A stretch of 38,288 nucleotides of DNA. Origin: Saprospiraceae bacterium. Its GTDB lineage: Bacteria > Bacteroidota > Bacteroidia > Chitinophagales > Saprospiraceae. The stretch covers positions 1 through 38,288 of the forward strand of contig JAHDFX010000030.1 of the NCBI GenBank assembly GCA_020627965.1, read 5' to 3'. The translations under genes were made by a program, and so were the position numbers. Under the pieces are notes generated by a model. The model had not been told where the DNA came from, searched no databases, and saw only the letters and a list, made by a program, of their open reading frames with translations. This document shows, in pieces, positions 1 through 7,289 of this stretch (positions within the stretch are counted from its first letter, which is position 1; each line of letters starts with the position of its first letter).

Positions 1-2
1 GT

Positions 3-980
3 GGAAAAGTGGAAGCTTTGGATAGGCAGATACAAGCATTAAACAATGAATTGGAATTAAAAAAACAGCAACTGGAAAATAAAATACAACAGGCTCAATT
101 CAAACAAAAAAGCCGGGAAGCAGCCGTTAATCAGGCTGCCCTAGATGCAGAGATTGCAACCTTTCAGTTTAAAAGAACGGATACGCTTTATCAAAAAGGT
201 ATAAAATCGTTAAATGATCTGGAGAACAAGCGATTGAAAATGCAGGAAACGAAAGCAAAGCTCATTACTGCGAGGAACAAACTTCAGGCAGGTCAAAACG
301 ATCTAAGCATTGCCGAGTTGGCACTACAGACTATTGAAGCAACTTATCGGAATAAGGTGGCGAAAGCCAACTCAGATCGATTTACCACACTTTCAACAAT
401 GTATGAGGCAGAGGCAGGGGTCAATAAGCTTCAAAATCAATATGAAAATTACCAGCGTCGAAATGAGATGTATTATGTTCTGGCACCGCAATCTGGTTAT
501 GTAACTAAAGCTATAAAATCCGGTATTGGCGAGATCATTAAGGAAGGCGAAAAAATAGTCACTATAGTACCCTATGAGCGTGAATTGGTAGCTGAGTTAT
601 ATGTGCGCCCTATGGATCTGCCATTGGTTACTTTAGGGCAGGAAGTCAGGCTTGTTTTTGATGGCTGGCAGGCTTTCATTATCTCTGGCTGGCAGAATTT
701 TTCGGTAGGTACTTACAGTGGAGAGGTCGTTGCTGTAGATAATGTTCCTAATGACAAAAGCTTATATCGAATTTTGGTTAGATCAAACCAGGAGGAACTG
801 CCTTTTCCTGATTTGCTCAGAGTTGGTGCAGGGGTTAGAGGTATTGCTATGTTGCAGGATGTGCCTGTTTGGTATGAAATATGGCGGCAGCTTAATGGCT
901 TTCCTGCTAATTTCTATCAGGATGACCTTGAAGAAAATAAATCGAAATTCAAACCACCAGTAAAATCAGTAGCCAAATGA
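3..980 (+). CDS. HlyD-family membrane fusion (periplasmic adaptor) protein, 5' partial
   Basis: The reading frame is already open at the window edge, so the N-terminus with its membrane anchor is missing; the GTG at 9 is probably an internal valine. The visible part opens with a long Gln/Lys/Glu-rich alpha-helical hairpin (about residues 1-155), typical of adaptors that dock onto TolC. A half lipoyl/barrel-sandwich motif follows (YYVLAPQSGYVTKAI, then GEKIVTIVP) and a beta-barrel domain around LGQEVRLVFDGW. This architecture is that of HlyD-type adaptors, which link an inner-membrane ABC exporter to an outer-membrane channel. The downstream TolC-like gene overlaps it by 4 bases, which supports translational coupling in one export operon. 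The ABC transporter is presumably upstream of the window. Family is clear; the exported substrate is unknown. Confidence 0.88.
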   Translation, partial: GKVEALDRQIQALNNELELKKQQLENKIQQAQFKQKSREAAVNQAALDAEIATFQFKRTDTLYQKGIKSLNDLENKRLKMQETKAKLITARNKLQAGQNDLSIAELALQTIEATYRNKVAKANSDRFTTLSTMYEAEAGVNKLQNQYENYQRRNEMYYVLAPQSGYVTKAIKSGIGEIIKEGEKIVTIVPYERELVAELYVRPMDLPLVTLGQEVRLVFDGWQAFIISGWQNFSVGTYSGEVVAVDNVPNDKSLYRILVRSNQEELPFPDLLRVGAGVRGIAMLQDVPVWYEIWRQLNGFPANFYQDDLEENKSKFKPPVKSVAK

Positions 981-2380
981 GAATAGCTTTATTCCTTTTA
1001 ATCAGTATTCCTGCTTTTGGACAACACTTAGATACCACGAAGGTATTTAGTCTGGATGAATATTTGAATTGGGTAAGAAAATTTCATCCGATTATGCAGC
1101 AGGCAGCTTTGTTGGAGAAGAGCGCCACAGCAGAGCTCATGGTGGCAAAAGGCAACTTCGACCCAGAAGGATTCGGGGAATATGAAGATAAATCTTTCGA
1201 TCAGAAAAACTACTTTCGTGTAGGAGAGGCTGGATTAAAAGTTCCAACCTGGTGGGGGGCTGATGTCAAACTAAGTTACTTGTGGTCAAACGGTACTTTC
1301 CTGAATAATTCAGCTATCCTGCCTGAAAACGGACAGGCAGTACTTGGGATAGAAGTTCCTTTACTGCAAGGTGTTGTAATTGACCAAAGGAGGGTACAGG
1401 TAAAACAAGCTGAATTATTGCAGACAGGCAATGAGGCCGAACGAAATAGTATCATAAATAACTTATTACTGGAATCAATTGAAGCTTACTGGGATTGGGC
1501 AAATAAGTATCAACTCGTTCAAATTTATAATACGTCTTTACAATTAGCGGAAGACAGATTCAGGATTATAAAGGAAAGTTTTTTGCAAGGTGACAAACCA
1601 GCTATTGATACGCTGGAATCCATGATACAATTACAAAACAGGCAACAGCAGTTGAGTCAGGCAAAGGTTGAATTACAAAACGCTACCTTACAATTATCCA
1701 ATTATTTATGGTACGAAAATACTACACCATTAGAAATTTCACCAAGCTTACGTCCTGAAGAATTAAGTCGTGATATTCAGGTCGATCTTCAAGATATTTC
1801 AATCACTGACGTCGGGCAAACACATCCTGACCTTCAAATACTAAGCATAAAACAAGAACAACTGGTGATTAAAGAAAAGCTCAAACGAGAAGCACTGAAA
1901 CCACAACTTCGCCTGAATTATAACTTTCTTGGTACTGGTTTCAATCTTGCTTCAGGGCAGGAAGGAAGCCCTGTAGTCCAAAACCTGTTTACAGAAAATT
2001 ATAAATGGGGTGTGAATTTTAGTTATCCCTTGTTTTTGCGAAAAGCGAGGGGCGGTTTGCAACTTGTTCGACTTGAACAATTGGAAAACAACTATAAAAT
2101 GGAAAATAAATCTTTGAATATTGTCAATAAAATAAATGGTATTTTACAATTACTGAGAACGACCTATGAACAGGTAAACAGACAGCAATCCATTGTCCGC
2201 AACTATAGTGCCTTGCTGGAAGCAGAAAATATAAAATTTGAGATAGGTGAGAGTTCTATTTTTTTACTCAATAATCGAGAACAAAAACTTATAGAATCTC
2301 AGATGAAATTACTCAAATTACAGGTTAGTCTTCAAAAGTTACAATGGAAGTTAAGGTGGGCACAAGGAATGTTGAAATAG
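977..2380 (+). CDS. TolC-family outer-membrane efflux protein
   Basis: A 467-residue protein with a short signal peptide (MRIALFLLISIPAFGQ) followed by a region rich in long amphipathic helices and alternating beta segments, the usual pattern of OEP/TolC subunits. Length fits the family (about 420-490). The helical stretches ELLQTGNEAERNS and LQNRQQQLSQAKVELQNAT resemble the paired coiled coils of the periplasmic tunnel. Its ATG overlaps the stop of the HlyD-type gene in an ATGA arrangement, so the two are co-translated. It probably forms the outer-membrane exit duct for the exporter whose adaptor is encoded upstream. It has no obvious lipobox cysteine. Substrate is unknown. Confidence 0.88.
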   Translation: MRIALFLLISIPAFGQHLDTTKVFSLDEYLNWVRKFHPIMQQAALLEKSATAELMVAKGNFDPEGFGEYEDKSFDQKNYFRVGEAGLKVPTWWGADVKLSYLWSNGTFLNNSAILPENGQAVLGIEVPLLQGVVIDQRRVQVKQAELLQTGNEAERNSIINNLLLESIEAYWDWANKYQLVQIYNTSLQLAEDRFRIIKESFLQGDKPAIDTLESMIQLQNRQQQLSQAKVELQNATLQLSNYLWYENTTPLEISPSLRPEELSRDIQVDLQDISITDVGQTHPDLQILSIKQEQLVIKEKLKREALKPQLRLNYNFLGTGFNLASGQEGSPVVQNLFTENYKWGVNFSYPLFLRKARGGLQLVRLEQLENNYKMENKSLNIVNKINGILQLLRTTYEQVNRQQSIVRNYSALLEAENIKFEIGESSIFLLNNREQKLIESQMKLLKLQVSLQKLQWKLRWAQGMLK

Positions 2381-2476
2381 TAAAGCTATTATAAAGCAAA
2401 CTAAAGCCTTTTGGAAAAGTATGATTACCAATTAAGGTGATTTCATTACATTTGCATAGAATAAAATCACTATTTC

Positions 2477-3154
2477 ATGTCAGTCGGTATAAAAATATCA
2501 TTAAATGAAGGGTTGTTCCACAGAGACCCACAAGATACCACTTTAGGAAGGAAAATTATCAAACATAGTATCATATTAATGGACGAAATTGGCTTTGAAT
2601 CTTTTAACTTTAAGAAGTTAGCCAAACGCATGGAGTCTACCGAAGCCTCTGTATATCGTTACTTTGAGAATAAACATATGCTACTTTTGTACTTAGTGTC
2701 TTGGTATTGGGAGTGGGTGAGTTTCCTGATTGATATGAATACAATGAATGTTACGGATCCTAAACGTCGGTTGAATATTATCATTCAAACTTTGGTGTCT
2801 GCTTCTAAAGACAATCCTTCTATTGAATATGTCAATGAAAGTATTCTCCACCGAATTATTACTTCCGAAGCTAGCAAAGCTTATCATATTAAAGATGTTG
2901 ATGAGGAGAATAAAGAAGGCTTTTTTTACAACTACAAAAAGCTCTCGGAGAAAGTAGCCAGGGTGATCATTGAAGTAAATCCGAAGTTTTCTTATCCTCG
3001 TGCGCTTGCCAGCAATCTGTTTGAAATGGCAAATAATCAGATATATTTTGCAAGACATCTTCCAAGACTTACCGACATTGAAGTGCAAAAAAATAATTTT
3101 GAAGAAGTTGAAAAGATGTTGAAATATTTTGTTCATCGCCTGCTGACTAAATAA
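2477..3154 (+). CDS. TetR/AcrR-family transcriptional regulator
   Basis: A 225-residue protein. Residues about 24-72 form a TetR-type helix-turn-helix: IIKHSIILMDEIGFESFNF, then LAKRMESTEASVYRYFENK, with the characteristic YRYF.NK recognition-helix end. The remaining C-terminal part is helical and would be the ligand-binding/dimerisation domain. A Bacteroidota -7-like element TACATTTG lies at 2447-2454, about 22 bases before the ATG, but I find no good TTTG at -33. The gene follows the HlyD/TolC export genes after about 100 bases in the same direction, so regulation of that exporter is a reasonable guess. The inducer and operator cannot be told from the sequence. Confidence 0.88.
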   Translation: MSVGIKISLNEGLFHRDPQDTTLGRKIIKHSIILMDEIGFESFNFKKLAKRMESTEASVYRYFENKHMLLLYLVSWYWEWVSFLIDMNTMNVTDPKRRLNIIIQTLVSASKDNPSIEYVNESILHRIITSEASKAYHIKDVDEENKEGFFYNYKKLSEKVARVIIEVNPKFSYPRALASNLFEMANNQIYFARHLPRLTDIEVQKNNFEEVEKMLKYFVHRLLTK

Positions 3155-3242
3155 TTGGAATCAAACTTGTAAAGACTACTGTGGAATCAGGTCAAAGTAA
3201 TGAACCATTTTAAAATTTTAACACATAACGACCACCTTACAA

Positions 3243-3273
3243 TTTGCAATTATCAAAAAAAAGTGATTATTTG
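3243..3273 (+). promoter_or_regulatory. Putative Bacteroidota housekeeping promoter of the LRR gene
   Basis: TTTG at 3243-3246 is followed after exactly 19 bases by ATTATTTG at 3266-3273, close to the Bacteroidota consensus TTTG-N19-TAnnTTTG (the TA of the -7 box is AT here). This would place the transcript start near 3280 and give a leader of about 57 bases before the ATG at 3338. Confidence 0.5.
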
Positions 3274-3337
3274 AGGATTCCTACCATTATGTGATGACAC
3301 GAAAACTGTACATTCTCTGAGATAAGAATTAGAAAAA

Positions 3338-4126
3338 ATGAAGAAAAATACATTCACCCACTTAGGGCTGTCATGCCTGTTGTTTGCTATTTTATTGAGT
3401 GTTACATCTGTTGAAGCACAATCTATCTCAGAGCGACATGCATTGGACAAATTAGCTAAAGACTTTCCCGAATTAGGTTGGTCAGGTACGGATTATTGTA
3501 GCTGGGAAGGCGTTACCTGCGGGCCAAGAAAGCATATTTTGGAACTGGATCTTAGTGAACGTAATTTTAAAGGCGGAATTCCTGATTATATCTGGTTTTT
3601 AGTGAATTTGCGTAAGCTAAAAATGACTTATAATTCCATTACTTCCATACCGCCAGAGCTAAAAAAACTGAAGCATCTGAGAGAACTCAATGTTTCTAAA
3701 AATTTATTACTAACCATACCTAAGGAGATCAGTGAGTTGAAACAGCTCGAAGTACTTTCCGTTGCACATAATTCACTTAAAAGTTTACCGGCAGAGATCG
3801 GCGAATTATCAAATTTAAAAATACTGGCTATACAGGCTAATCTACTTCGGTCTTTACCATCTGAATTAGGTAATCTGGCTCAGTTGGAGCAGCTATTTAT
3901 TTATGATAATGAGTTGAAAACAGTTCCGGCAGAACTGGGACAGCTGACCAATCTTCGTCGCTTTATGCTGAATGATAATAAACTTACTGAGTTACCAGAG
4001 GAACTGATGAATCTGGTTAGCCTGGATGTTTTGTTATTACAAAGAAATGCTTTGAAGGAAGAGGATATTGAGCCTTTTGTAGAAAGAGGTATTACGGTAC
4101 AATTTCAGCCTCAATTAGAGCGGTGA
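3338..4126 (+). CDS. Secreted leucine-rich-repeat protein with a plant-like LRR N-cap
   Basis: A 262-residue protein with an N-terminal signal peptide (hydrophobic stretch to SVEAQS). Residues about 30-65 read like the LRRNT_2 cap of plant receptor kinases, including CSWEGVTCG with its paired cysteines. About seven 23-residue leucine-rich repeats follow, each of the form LxxLxLxxNxLxxLPxEIGxLxN (for example LEVLSVAHNSLKSLPAEIG). No transmembrane segment, kinase or T9SS sorting domain follows, so it is probably periplasmic or secreted and acts by protein binding. The stop codon lies inside the first arm of a REP-like hairpin shared with the convergent hemD gene. A near-consensus promoter is upstream. 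The binding partner is unknown. Confidence 0.85.
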   Translation: MKKNTFTHLGLSCLLFAILLSVTSVEAQSISERHALDKLAKDFPELGWSGTDYCSWEGVTCGPRKHILELDLSERNFKGGIPDYIWFLVNLRKLKMTYNSITSIPPELKKLKHLRELNVSKNLLLTIPKEISELKQLEVLSVAHNSLKSLPAEIGELSNLKILAIQANLLRSLPSELGNLAQLEQLFIYDNELKTVPAELGQLTNLRRFMLNDNKLTELPEELMNLVSLDVLLLQRNALKEEDIEPFVERGITVQFQPQLER

Positions 4127-4201
4127 CTTCGGCTACGCTCAGTCACCTTGTCGATGATAAGTCATCTCTATGCCGGTGGTTGAGCGAAGCCGAAACCACG
4201 G
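4122..4201. repeat. Pair of REP-like hairpins in opposite orientation (REPIN/BIME-like)
   Basis: Hairpin 1 has stem GGTGACT (4122-4128) and AGTCACC (4141-4147) around the loop TCGGCTACGCTC. Hairpin 2 has stem GTGGTT (4176-4181) and AACCAC (4194-4199) around the loop GAGCGAAGCCGA. The loop of hairpin 1, read on the other strand, is GAGCGTAGCCGA, one base different from that of hairpin 2. The two units are therefore inverted copies of one palindromic repeat about 28 bases apart. They lie at the convergent ends of the LRR gene and hemD, covering the LRR stop codon and the last codons of hemD, and could act as a bidirectional transcription barrier. Confidence 0.75.
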
Positions 4202-4844
4202 TTGCCACCAATGCCTTTTCGGTAGGCTTAGAAGCGATCTTTACATCTTTGAATCCCAGATCATTCAATGCCTGGGCGGTGGTTTTGCCTATGGCAATGA
4301 CAGACTGATGTGTTTCCAATTGATGGAATTTAAAATAAACTTCTGCATTGGTCGGACTGGTAAATACCAAAATACTTTCACCCTGCCTGGCAGGATTTTC
4401 AACAGGCATGTTGTAATAAGCCACTACATCTGTAAAAGCTATTTTACCTTGTAATAAATTTCTGATAGAATGGCGGGAATGATGGGCACATATGAAAGCA
4501 ACATGCTCGTTTTCAGATACCTTTAAAAATTCCTGGGCAGTACTTTCTGGTTCTCCGGTTCCTGTGAAATCGGCTTCTATATTATAGCTTCTTAGCGCCT
4601 CGGCACTACTTTCTCCTATCACCGCAACACATACACCTATGGGTAATTCTTCTTTCTGAAAAAAGTATTGAATACCTTTTTTACTATAAAAAAATATCCA
4701 GTCTATCTTATTGGGTAATATAAATTTTTTGGGTGCGAAGTCTATGAATGAATTTCCACTGACCGACCAGCCCTCTTTGCTTAATGTTTTAAGAAAGATA
4801 CTTTCGGGAGTTAATTTGCGTGATATAAAAACAGTTTTAGTCAA
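4143..4844 (-). CDS. hemD: Uroporphyrinogen-III synthase
   Basis: A 233-residue protein matching the two-lobed HemD fold: the opening VFISRKL, the mid-section VAVIGESSAEALR, and the second-lobe signatures ILVFTSPTNAEVYF and VIAIGKTTAQALNDLG. HemD cyclises hydroxymethylbilane to uroporphyrinogen III in the cytosolic tetrapyrrole (heme) pathway. The family has low sequence conservation, but these motifs in the right order and the length make the call firm. The final dozen residues (NHRHRDDLSSTR) are encoded by an inserted REP-like hairpin, so the natural C-terminus was probably shorter or different. It stands alone, without other hem genes nearby. Confidence 0.85.
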   Translation of the reverse strand: MTKTVFISRKLTPESIFLKTLSKEGWSVSGNSFIDFAPKKFILPNKIDWIFFYSKKGIQYFFQKEELPIGVCVAVIGESSAEALRSYNIEADFTGTGEPESTAQEFLKVSENEHVAFICAHHSRHSIRNLLQGKIAFTDVVAYYNMPVENPARQGESILVFTSPTNAEVYFKFHQLETHQSVIAIGKTTAQALNDLGFKDVKIASKPTEKALVATVVSASLNHRHRDDLSSTR

Positions 4845-4907
4845 TTATAAGCTCTAAAAATTCAGTACAAATTTAAATAAAAAATTAATAGAGCCAACAG
4901 GTTTTTT

Positions 4908-5186
4908 TTAATACATCAATGAAACCAAAGAGAAACAAACAGATAAACCTAATGCGAGTAGCCAGAATGCTTTTTCTTTATAAAAATGTTCCTTTCGTTC
5001 CAGCAGTATGTACGAAAGATGCGTCAGAAACGCAGCTGATGAAAATCCTAATGCAATCATGAGTAGCCTTTTAAAATTATATGTAGATTTGAGGTATTTG
5101 AACAATGTTTTTTTTACTAACGCCTTATTGTACGGCTTAGTATTAAAAAAGATGCGAATACCCCTGTAAAAGTTGTTTATTAACAA
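4908..5186 (-). CDS. Small membrane protein of unknown function
   Basis: An open frame of 92 codons beginning with TTG; an internal ATG at 5058-5060 would give a 50-residue product starting MIALGFSSAAF. Both versions contain two hydrophobic helices (LLMIALGFSSAAFLTHLSYIL and AFWLLALGLSVCFSLVSL) separated by a short charged loop, so it would be an inner-membrane hairpin protein. I do not recognise the family. It is divergent from the interrupted RidA gene with about 18 bases between starts if TTG is used, which makes the shorter ATG version somewhat more plausible because it leaves room for promoters. Confidence 0.45.
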   Translation of the reverse strand: MLINNFYRGIRIFFNTKPYNKALVKKTLFKYLKSTYNFKRLLMIALGFSSAAFLTHLSYILLERKEHFYKEKAFWLLALGLSVCFSLVSLMY

Positions 5187-5204
5187 AACATTAAAGTATG
5201 AAAT

Positions 5205-5417
5205 ATGAAAAAAATCGTCAGTTCAGGAGAAAAATGGGAGGATATAGTAGGTTATTCTCGTGCAGTAAGAGTAGGTAATATCATTGAAGTAGCCGGAACT
5301 ACTGCTGTCAGGAATAGCGAGATCGTAGGCAAGGACGATATGTACGCCCAAACAAAATATATTTTTGAAATTATAGAAAAGGCTTATTCTACTGAACAAC
5401 AAAAAAAGATAATATGA
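5205..5417 (+). pseudogene. RidA/YjgF-family protein, truncated by an IS insertion
   Basis: About the first 60 codons encode the N-terminal half of a RidA-type enamine/imine deaminase: VGYSRAVRVGNIIEVAGTTA, then DDMYAQTKYIFEIIEKA. RidA proteins are normally about 115-155 residues, with the catalytic Arg and Glu in the C-terminal half, which is absent. Native sequence ends near 5384, where the terminal inverted repeat of the IS4-family element starts; the last residues before the stop are encoded by the IS. No C-terminal RidA fragment is found on the far side of the IS, so part of the gene has been deleted rather than simply interrupted. The product should be inactive. Confidence 0.85.
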
Positions 5418-5452
5418 TAAAAATGTTGAAATTTGGCTAAGAAGTCTTAAAA

Positions 5453-5491
5453 AGGCGAATACTTTTCTTTGACCGAGAATCATATTCGCCT
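5453..5491 (+). promoter_or_regulatory. Hairpin abutting the transposase start codon
   Basis: AGGCGAATA (5453-5461) and TATTCGCCT (5483-5491) form a perfect 9-base-pair stem with a 21-base loop, and the right arm touches the transposase ATG at 5492. In mRNA this would bury the ribosome docking region. Such hairpins in IS elements (known for IS10 and IS50) limit transposase made from read-through transcripts. The stem is seen; the control function is inferred. Confidence 0.55.
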
Positions 5492-6661
5492 ATGTTAGAA
5501 TTAAATAATTCTAAGGAGTTACAAAGGTACTTCCTTAATTTGAAAATGCAAAAGCTAGATATACTTTTGCTTGTGTGCAGTAGTATGCTGGCTGTTCAGA
5601 GTACGAACTTAAGCTTGTGTGCGAAACGTATGCCCAAAGTGTTAGGTGAACACATTAGCTATGAAGCGGCTTATAGTCGATTGAAACGATTTTTTCAGAC
5701 TGGTTTAACAGAACCAATACTTCGGGGCGTTTGTCTGTTAGTGATTCATACTTTTTGCCGTTCCCCAAATTGTTATCTGTTACTGGATAGAACCAACTGG
5801 AAGTATGGCAAACTGAATATCAATCTTCTGGTTGTGGGTGTACTGTATCGGGATGTTTTTATTCCTTTAGTCTGGAAGGATTTGGGCAGAGCAGGAAACA
5901 GCAACTCAAAACAACGTTTAGCACTGATAGATAAATTGTTGAAATGGTGGTCTTTATCGGCAGTTCCACTTCCTGAATTACACATTGCCGGAGACCGGGA
6001 GTTTATTGGTTTTGGCTGGCTGAAAGGTCTGGAAGTAAGAGGGATAAAATTCGTTATGCGCATACCAGTCAGCTTTAAAATTCAGGCATGGCTTAATGGG
6101 AAAATTAAAGACCGCCGTTTACGCCTCAGCGTTATACAGCGGTATTTGTCCTGGACAGGACTGGATAGTATAGAAGCTGTACTAGAATCAGAATATATCG
6201 TAAAACTCTGTGTGTTTAACAATGACAGTACGAGAGCCAAAGCAAAGCACATATATCTGATGACTAATATGGAGGACATTAGCGAAGCCTCTGTGTTTTA
6301 CAGGAAGCGATATAAAATTGAAGTGTGTTTTAAGCATCTCAAATCAAGTGGACTGAATCTAGAAGACACTTCGCTTGAGGGACAACACAAAATGGACTTA
6401 ATGTTTGCTGTACTCACAATTGTTTACCTGATGGCTATACAAAAAGGCATTGTCCATTTTGAAATAAACGGACAGCAGGAAATGAAAATGTTTCTTGACC
6501 CTAAACCATATATTGTGCCAGTTAAATCAGTTTTTATGAAGGGCTTTGAGTACATAATGGCGCAAATATTTACGCTGGAGGAGTTTGTAGAAGGGCTTTA
6601 TCAACTCGTAAAATGGAGAGCCAGACAGCAAAACCCTCTATATCAACACTTTTATACTTAA
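5492..6661 (+). CDS. IS4-family DDE transposase
   Basis: A full-length 389-residue transposase with an RNase H-like DDE core. The first Asp lies in LLLDRTNWKYG, the second in IAGDREFIG, and the catalytic Glu sits in the IS4 signature Y-(2)-R-(3)-E-(6)-K, seen here as YRKRYKIEVCFKHLK. No frameshift or stop interrupts it, so the element may still be mobile. The start used is the ATG directly after the hairpin at 5453-5491; a later Met (MQKLDILLL) is possible. It is the only gene of the element and would act on the 15-base terminal repeats by cut-and-paste transposition. Confidence 0.92.
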   Translation: MLELNNSKELQRYFLNLKMQKLDILLLVCSSMLAVQSTNLSLCAKRMPKVLGEHISYEAAYSRLKRFFQTGLTEPILRGVCLLVIHTFCRSPNCYLLLDRTNWKYGKLNINLLVVGVLYRDVFIPLVWKDLGRAGNSNSKQRLALIDKLLKWWSLSAVPLPELHIAGDREFIGFGWLKGLEVRGIKFVMRIPVSFKIQAWLNGKIKDRRLRLSVIQRYLSWTGLDSIEAVLESEYIVKLCVFNNDSTRAKAKHIYLMTNMEDISEASVFYRKRYKIEVCFKHLKSSGLNLEDTSLEGQHKMDLMFAVLTIVYLMAIQKGIVHFEINGQQEMKMFLDPKPYIVPVKSVFMKGFEYIMAQIFTLEEFVEGLYQLVKWRARQQNPLYQHFYT

Positions 6662-6748
6662 ACAAAAATCATTGTTCAGTAGAATACCCTTATTCTACAA
6701 CTTGATGATAATATATATAAGTATCAGCAAAGCATTAGGGGGTGGGAT

Positions 6749-7282
6749 ATGGCACCACAGGCAGGTTTATTATCACTTGGCAGTTTAATTTTTTTAATAA
6801 AAATAACAGAATTAAGCTTTTTACTCACCTTTCTTGGAATAAATTTATGCTCTCTACTTGTTTTAGCTTATGCCTTTTGGGTACCTCCCAGAGTCTTGGT
6901 TTTAGATCGTCTCAACGATAAAATTACATTTTTCAAGAGAAGTCGTACCAAATCTGTAGCCTTTAAATTTAGTGAAGGTGAAACTAGAGTTGGATATATG
7001 GAAGGTTTTAAAGAAGCATTATTCCTTAGAGAAAAGGGGAATCGTCGAAATAAAGGAATAATTTCCTTACACGCAGTAGAAGATTTCTGGACACTATACG
7101 TCTGGTTTATGGACAAAAACCGCCCCTTACCGCCCGGCACTGCCTTCGATCCATATCGTGAAAAAGACTTTCAGCGTCGGAAAGCAGAGGGTTTTCCGCC
7201 TCCTTTATATCCAAGTCTGGTGCCTACGCCTGAGGCTACGCCGGAGCAGCAGAAAGAACGGGAGAAGTATTGGAAAGGTTAG
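6749..7282 (+). CDS. Membrane-anchored protein of unknown function, probably 5'-truncated
   Basis: From the ATG at 6749 this gives 177 residues. There are two hydrophobic helices in the first 60 residues (LSLGSLIFLIKI and FLLTFLGINLCSLLVLAYAFW), then a soluble domain beginning VLVLDRLNDKITFFKRSR and ending in a Pro/Glu-rich tail (PTPEATPEQQ). The frame stays open upstream to 6683, inside the right end of the IS, reading LILQLDDNIYKYQQ before the Met. The true N-terminus was therefore probably lost with the RidA C-terminal half. The pattern of two helices followed by a beta-rich segment resembles membrane PH-like proteins, but I do not recognise the family. It converges on the next gene with only 7 bases between. 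Confidence 0.6.
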   Translation: MAPQAGLLSLGSLIFLIKITELSFLLTFLGINLCSLLVLAYAFWVPPRVLVLDRLNDKITFFKRSRTKSVAFKFSEGETRVGYMEGFKEALFLREKGNRRNKGIISLHAVEDFWTLYVWFMDKNRPLPPGTAFDPYREKDFQRRKAEGFPPPLYPSLVPTPEATPEQQKEREKYWKG

Positions 7283-7289
7283 AAAGCAA

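Larger units (their letters stand above)
5385..6686 (+). mobile_element. IS4-family insertion sequence, apparently complete
   Basis: A 1302-base element with perfect 15-base terminal inverted repeats: TATTCTACTGAACAA at 5385-5399 and its reverse complement at 6672-6686. It carries one intact DDE transposase. Flanking sequences show no convincing target-site duplication abutting the repeats. Instead the left flank is the broken RidA gene and the right flank is an unrelated open frame that runs straight out of the IS end. This suggests deletion or recombination next to the IS. Just outside the right end, the IS sequence GTAGAATA is followed by CCCT and its complement TATTCTAC, making a short palindrome across the junction. 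Confidence 0.85.

Noticed and set aside
4123-4454. Plus-strand ORFs of 61 and 94 codons across the hemD end.
   Set aside because: They are frame shadows of hemD and of the REP-like hairpins.
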